Origin: Fidelibacterota bacterium
GTDB taxonomy: Bacteria; Fidelibacterota; Marinisomatia; SCGC-AAA003-L08; D37C17
DNA length: 11,096 bases
Direction of reading: 5' to 3'
NCBI GenBank assembly: GCA_002704685.1
Contig: PAHD01000011.1
Location: 15,307-26,402, forward strand
A program made the position numbers and the translations under genes. How positions within the stretch are numbered: position 1 is the first letter of the stretch; every line of letters starts with the position of its first letter. Positions 7,558 through 11,096 of the stretch are shown here, piece by piece. The notes beneath the pieces were generated by a model. The model worked only from the letters and a program-made list of their open reading frames with translations, was not told the DNA's origin and did no database searches.

Positions 7558-8079
7558 ATGTCACATGAAGATTATTATGTAAAAGATGATTTTAGTCTTG
7601 TAGAAAAATTTGATAAAGATAATGTTGTAGTTGCCAAGCTTGAAGACTTGATCAACTGGGGAAGAGCAGGTTCACCATGGTTTTTTCAATTTGGTTTAGC
7701 TTGTTGCGCAATAGAAATGATGGCTGCTGCTGGTCCTAGGCATGATTTGGAGAGATTTGGTATGATGCCAAGGGCAACTCCAAGGCAAGCAGATGTAATG
7801 ATTGTAGCAGGTACAGTAACATTGAAAATGGCTTCCAGAGTTAAAAGATTATTTGAACAAATGGCAGATCCAAAATACGTTATTTCCATGGGAAGTTGTT
7901 CAAATAGTGGTGGCCCTTACTGGCAGCATGGTTATCATGTTTTAAAAGGTGTTGATATAGTCGTACCTGTAGATGTTTATATTCCTGGTTGTCCTCCTAG
8001 GCCTGAGGCTTTAATACAAGGTATATTAGAATTACAAAAGAAAATAAAGCTTGATAGGCCATTAACAAAAAAGGTTTGA
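7558..8079 (+). CDS. nuoB: NADH-quinone oxidoreductase subunit B
   Basis: NuoB carries the terminal iron-sulfur cluster N2 of complex I, which hands electrons to quinone at the interface with NuoD and NuoH. It has 173 residues, a normal length. The four cluster ligands are present: the tandem Cys49-Cys50 in [10 protein letters not shown], Cys114 in [12 protein letters not shown] and Cys145 in [11 protein letters not shown]. The segment [20 protein letters not shown] (67-86) is the conserved quinone-side loop. It ends in TGA, and nuoC starts 4 bases later. An in-frame TAG follows this TGA four codons on. Confidence 0.96.
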   Translation: MSHEDYYVKDDFSLVEKFDKDNVVVAKLEDLINWGRAGSPWFFQFGLACCAIEMMAAAGPRHDLERFGMMPRATPRQADVMIVAGTVTLKMASRVKRLFEQMADPKYVISMGSCSNSGGPYWQHGYHVLKGVDIVVPVDVYIPGCPPRPEALIQGILELQKKIKLDRPLTKKV

Positions 8080-8083
8080 TTGT

Positions 8084-8566
8084 ATGTCTAGTAAAATTAA
8101 AGATATTTTAATTAAAAAATTTAAAGATGATTTATCTTTTGATGAAAAATCAAATTATTTATTAATAAATATTCCAAAAAAATGGTCTTCAATTTCAAAG
8201 TTTTTATTTAAAAACAAAGATTTAAAATTCGACTATTTAATGTGTTTATCAGGTTATGACTTGAGTAATAATAAACTAGGTGTTGCTTATAATTTTTATT
8301 CGACCAAATTAAAGCATTATTTAGAGGTAAGAATTGAGGTTGAAGAAGAAGTTGAAATACCTTCAGTATCAGATATATGGAAGACAGCAAATTGGCATGA
8401 AAGAGAAGCTTTTGATTTAGTTGGTTTGAAATTTACTAATCATCCTGATATGAAAAGAATTTTATTACCTAAGGATTGGGAAGGTCATCCACTTAGAAAA
8501 GATTATGAAACTCCTGACTTCTATAATGGTATGCCTGTTCCAAAAGATAAAAGTTATTGGGAATAA
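8084..8566 (+). CDS. nuoC: NADH-quinone oxidoreductase subunit C
   Basis: This is a peripheral-arm scaffold subunit of complex I (30-kDa family) without cofactors. It has 160 residues, near the short end for a stand-alone NuoC. The first half is poorly conserved. The C-terminal half carries the family signature: DIWKTANWHEREAFDLVGL (97-115), then HPDMKRILLPKDWEGHPLRKDY (120-141). NuoC is separate from NuoD here, not fused as in E. coli. nuoD begins 1 base after the stop. Confidence 0.93.
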   Translation: MSSKIKDILIKKFKDDLSFDEKSNYLLINIPKKWSSISKFLFKNKDLKFDYLMCLSGYDLSNNKLGVAYNFYSTKLKHYLEVRIEVEEEVEIPSVSDIWKTANWHEREAFDLVGLKFTNHPDMKRILLPKDWEGHPLRKDYETPDFYNGMPVPKDKSYWE

Positions 8567-8567
8567 T

Positions 8568-9704
8568 ATGTTTAAAATTGTAGATAAAAGTATTATTAGT
8601 GCAGATGAAATGGTTGTAAACATGGGGCCTCAGCATCCTAGTACTCATGGAGTTTTAAGGTTGAAAATTATTACAGATGGTGAAATTGTTAGTAATGTTG
8701 AGCCTATAATAGGATATTTGCACAGGTGTTTTGAAAAACATTGTGAAAGCTTATCTTACGAACAAATAGTTCCTTTTACTGATAGATGTGACTATTTAGC
8801 TTCAATGCATATGAGCCATTCATATTCAATGGCTGTTGAAAAGCTATTGAGTCTTGAATTACCAGAAAGAGTTGAATACATAAGAGTTGTTGTTGCTGAG
8901 CTACAACGTATTGCTAGTCATTTAATAGCCGTAGGTGTTTTTGGACTGGATGTAGGTGCCATAACACCTTTTACATGGACATTAAGAGATAGGGAAAGAA
9001 TTCTTGATTTATTTGAAATGCTATGTGGAGCTAGATTGCTTTATAATTATGTTTGGCCCGGTGGAGTTTCTCATGATTTGCCTCCAAAGTTCATTCAAAA
9101 AACTCATGAATTTCTTGATTATTTTCTACCTCAAATTGATGAATATAATCAAGTTTTAACCTCAAATAAAATTTTCATTGAGCGTTCAGCAGATGTAGGT
9201 GTCTTACCATTAGATGTTGGTATAAATTATGGCGTAACTGGACCAACTTTAAGGGGTTCTGGTAGTACTTTTGATCTAAGGAAAGATGAGCCTTATTCTG
9301 TTTATGATAAATTTGATTTTGATGTACCTGTTGGAGAGGGTTTAATGGGAACTGTTGGTGATTGTTGGGATAGATACTATGTTAAGGTTTTAGAAATGAA
9401 GGAATCAGCTAAGATTATTAGGCAAGCACTTGATGGTATCCCATCAGGAGATGTTCACGAAGTTTTACCCAAAAAAATAAGACCACCAAAAGGTGAGGTT
9501 TATTCAAGGTATGAATCAGCTCGCGGGGATGTTGGTTTTTATATAAGAAGTGCTGGTAAAAATATGCCTGATAGATTGAAGATGAGGTCCCCGGCTTACT
9601 GCAATCTTTCTGTGCTAAATGAAATATCTGAGGGTTGGATGATGTCCGATGTCATAGCAGCGTTGGGAAGCTTAGATATTGTTCTTGGAGAAATTGATAG
9701 ATGA
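8568..9704 (+). CDS. nuoD: NADH-quinone oxidoreductase subunit D
   Basis: This is the 49-kDa-type subunit forming the quinone-binding pocket with NuoB, and it is related to [NiFe]-hydrogenase large subunits. The ATG at 8568, 1 base after the nuoC stop, gives 378 residues starting MFKIVDKS. An in-frame ATG at 8505 lies inside nuoC and is rejected. Key features are MGPQHPSTHGVLRL (19-32, with the quinone-site His23 and His27), IGYLHRCFEKHCE (48-60), Tyr76 in DRCDYLASM as the expected quinone-headgroup tyrosine, ITPFTWTLRDRE, and the closing PPKGEVYSRYESARGDVGFY and GEIDR. The Cys in HRCFEK replaces the Gly found in many homologues. It overlaps nuoH by ATGA at 9701-9704, suggesting translational coupling. 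Confidence 0.96.
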   Translation: MFKIVDKSIISADEMVVNMGPQHPSTHGVLRLKIITDGEIVSNVEPIIGYLHRCFEKHCESLSYEQIVPFTDRCDYLASMHMSHSYSMAVEKLLSLELPERVEYIRVVVAELQRIASHLIAVGVFGLDVGAITPFTWTLRDRERILDLFEMLCGARLLYNYVWPGGVSHDLPPKFIQKTHEFLDYFLPQIDEYNQVLTSNKIFIERSADVGVLPLDVGINYGVTGPTLRGSGSTFDLRKDEPYSVYDKFDFDVPVGEGLMGTVGDCWDRYYVKVLEMKESAKIIRQALDGIPSGDVHEVLPKKIRPPKGEVYSRYESARGDVGFYIRSAGKNMPDRLKMRSPAYCNLSVLNEISEGWMMSDVIAALGSLDIVLGEIDR

Positions 9705-10813
9705 CTTCTATAGTTGATTCAATATTAGATGCTATTTCTTTCATAAATATTGATGTTAGTATTTTACTATTATTTGCTGTTGTCGTCCCTGGTCTAGTTT
9801 TATTTATTCTTATGGCATTAAATGTTATGCTTTCTGTTTATTTTGAAAGAAAAGTTGCAGCCTTTATGCAAGATAGACTTGGTCCAATGGAGGTTGGTAT
9901 CTTTGGTTTTAAAGGTGGTAAAAAATTCTGGGGTGGTATTGGTCAAATTTTTGCTGATACTGTTAAGTTGCTTACAAAAGAAGATATAATGCCTGCAAAT
10001 GCAGATAAAGTTTTAATGTTGGTATCTCCATTTATAATTGTTGCTGGTGCTCTTCTTACTTTTATAGGTATTCCTTTTAGTGATGGATTAATAGTTTCTG
10101 ATTTTAATATTGGAATATTATATATTATTGCAATGAGCTCTGTTGGTGTTATTGGCGTGATACTAGCTGGTTGGTCATCTAATAATAAATGGTCATTATA
10201 CGGAGCTATGCGATCTGCAGCTCAAATAATTAGTTATGAAATTCCAATAGGTCTTAATTTATTATTAATTGTTATAGTTTGTGGAAGTTTACAAATTTCA
10301 GATATTGTACAATGGCAAGCTGATAATAGATGGTTTATTTTCCACAGCCCTTTTACTTTTATTGCTTTTTTTATTTTTTTTATATCTGTTGTTGCAGAAA
10401 CAAACAGAACTCCATTTGATATACCTGAAGCTGAATCTGAGCTTGTTGCTGGATGGATGACAGAATTTTCAGGCTTTAAGTGGTCGATATTTTTTATGAG
10501 CGAGTATGCAAATATGCTTATAGTTTCACTGGTTGCATCTTTTGTTTTTCTAGGTGGATGGCTTTCCCCTCTAACTATTTTTAATATTCTACCTGATTCC
10601 TGGTTGTTTTTAGATGGATTTTATATTGGTATTTTTTGGTTGCTTATAAAGGCTATTTTTTTAGTTTTTGTAATGATGTGGTTTAGGTGGACTTTTCCAA
10701 GACTGAGAGTTGACCAACTAATGTATACATGCTGGAAAGTTTTTATTCCTTTTTCCTTAGCTAATTTATTTTTTGTAACAATTTGGGAGTTAATAGCTGG
10801 AGCTTTATCATGA
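9701..10813 (+). CDS. nuoH: NADH-quinone oxidoreductase subunit H
   Basis: This integral membrane subunit of complex I lines the entry to the quinone chamber and couples it to the proton channels. It has 370 residues, longer than the 325 of E. coli. Eight hydrophobic segments are visible near 20-44, 102-124, 137-158, 174-196, 214-233, 268-288, 308-328 and 344-366. Conserved loops are YFERKVAAFMQDRLGP (47-62), FADTVKLLTKED (84-95), SAAQIISYEIP (172-182) and AETNRTPFDIPEAESELVAG (232-251), the acid-rich loop near the quinone channel. A glycine/lysine-rich stretch at 68-80 adds to the first cytoplasmic loop. The gene follows nuoD directly, with no nuoE, nuoF or nuoG between. It overlaps nuoI by ATGA at 10810-10813. 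Confidence 0.95.
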   Translation: MTSIVDSILDAISFINIDVSILLLFAVVVPGLVLFILMALNVMLSVYFERKVAAFMQDRLGPMEVGIFGFKGGKKFWGGIGQIFADTVKLLTKEDIMPANADKVLMLVSPFIIVAGALLTFIGIPFSDGLIVSDFNIGILYIIAMSSVGVIGVILAGWSSNNKWSLYGAMRSAAQIISYEIPIGLNLLLIVIVCGSLQISDIVQWQADNRWFIFHSPFTFIAFFIFFISVVAETNRTPFDIPEAESELVAGWMTEFSGFKWSIFFMSEYANMLIVSLVASFVFLGGWLSPLTIFNILPDSWLFLDGFYIGIFWLLIKAIFLVFVMMWFRWTFPRLRVDQLMYTCWKVFIPFSLANLFFVTIWELIAGALS

Positions 10814-11096
10814 GTCAATATTTTGTAAACATTTACGATGCAGTTAAAACAATGATTTCAGGAATGAGTTTAACTCTTGAGCATTTAAGAAAAAAGAAAG
10901 ATTTAGTTGCAACTTTGCAATATCCAAATGAGAAGTGGCCTCAACCTGAAAGAAGTATAGGTTTTGAACCAGAGGAGTACAATGTAATAAGATCTAGATT
11001 GCATGTCGATATAGATGACTGTATCGGATGTTTACAATGTGAAAGAGCATGCCCTGTGGATTGTATTAAAATCGATACCATAAAACCAGCAAGAGG
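10810..11096 (+). CDS. nuoI: NADH-quinone oxidoreductase subunit I, 5' part (runs off the window)
   Basis: This peripheral-arm subunit of complex I holds two [4Fe-4S] clusters (N6a and N6b) that pass electrons to NuoB. Only the first 95 residues are present. They contain an N-terminal amphipathic region, LQYPNEKWPQPERSIGF (36-52), where homologues dock against the membrane subunits, and the first ferredoxin motif, CIGCLQCERACPVDCI (Cys71, Cys74, Cys77, Cys81). The second motif should follow beyond the edge. The ATG at 10810 overlaps the nuoH stop, so the start is well supported. No stop is reached within the window. Confidence 0.94.
   Translation, partial: MSQYFVNIYDAVKTMISGMSLTLEHLRKKKDLVATLQYPNEKWPQPERSIGFEPEEYNVIRSRLHVDIDDCIGCLQCERACPVDCIKIDTIKPAR

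Noticed and set aside
8505..8567. Extended N-terminus of NuoD from an in-frame ATG at 8505
   Set aside because: These 21 codons lie within the conserved end of nuoC in another frame and resemble no NuoD N-terminus; the ATG at 8568 fits the family and the operon spacing.
1..11096. Mobile elements, CRISPR arrays, tRNA or rRNA genes, defence genes
   Set aside because: No transposase, direct-repeat array, tRNA-like cloverleaf or phage-type gene was recognised on either strand; the window looks like core metabolism.

Overview
The window is AT-rich (about 30% G+C by eye) bacterial chromosome, densely packed with ordinary metabolic genes. Shine-Dalgarno-like sites precede several genes (AAGGA before fadE, AAGGAAGG before fadA). 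The gene content (a Bacillus-type FadE/FadA/FadN beta-oxidation set, a stand-alone proline dehydrogenase and a complex I operon without nuoE, nuoF and nuoG) would fit a low-GC, possibly marine, heterotroph. I cannot fix the phylum from sequence alone. A Marinimicrobia- or Bacteroidota-like lineage is only a guess, and the clear Shine-Dalgarno sites speak somewhat against typical Bacteroidota.

Layout. Positions 84-6040 (+) form a fatty-acid degradation operon. A TetR-family regulator, with a palindromic operator just upstream of its likely TTG start, is followed by a long/very-long-chain acyl-CoA dehydrogenase (fadE type) and a thiolase (fadA type). Last comes a fused 3-hydroxyacyl-CoA dehydrogenase/enoyl-CoA hydratase (fadN type). 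Together these cover one full turn of beta-oxidation, and the regulator probably senses an acyl-CoA. The fadN frame is interrupted by one in-frame TGA at 4217-4219, with no frameshift and strong family resemblance on both sides.

Positions 6074-7000 hold a strong hairpin terminator between convergent genes and a minus-strand monofunctional proline dehydrogenase. A 124-bp divergent spacer follows.

Positions 7125-11096 (+) carry the start of a complex I operon, nuoA-nuoB-nuoC-nuoD-nuoH-nuoI, with 1-4 base gaps or ATGA overlaps. nuoI runs off the right edge. The absence of nuoE, nuoF and nuoG between nuoD and nuoH suggests either a complex I without the NADH-oxidising module or a module encoded elsewhere.

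I found no mobile element, CRISPR array, tRNA, rRNA or obviously new system. The points most worth a second look are the fadN nonsense codon, the autoregulatory operator and the missing NADH module.
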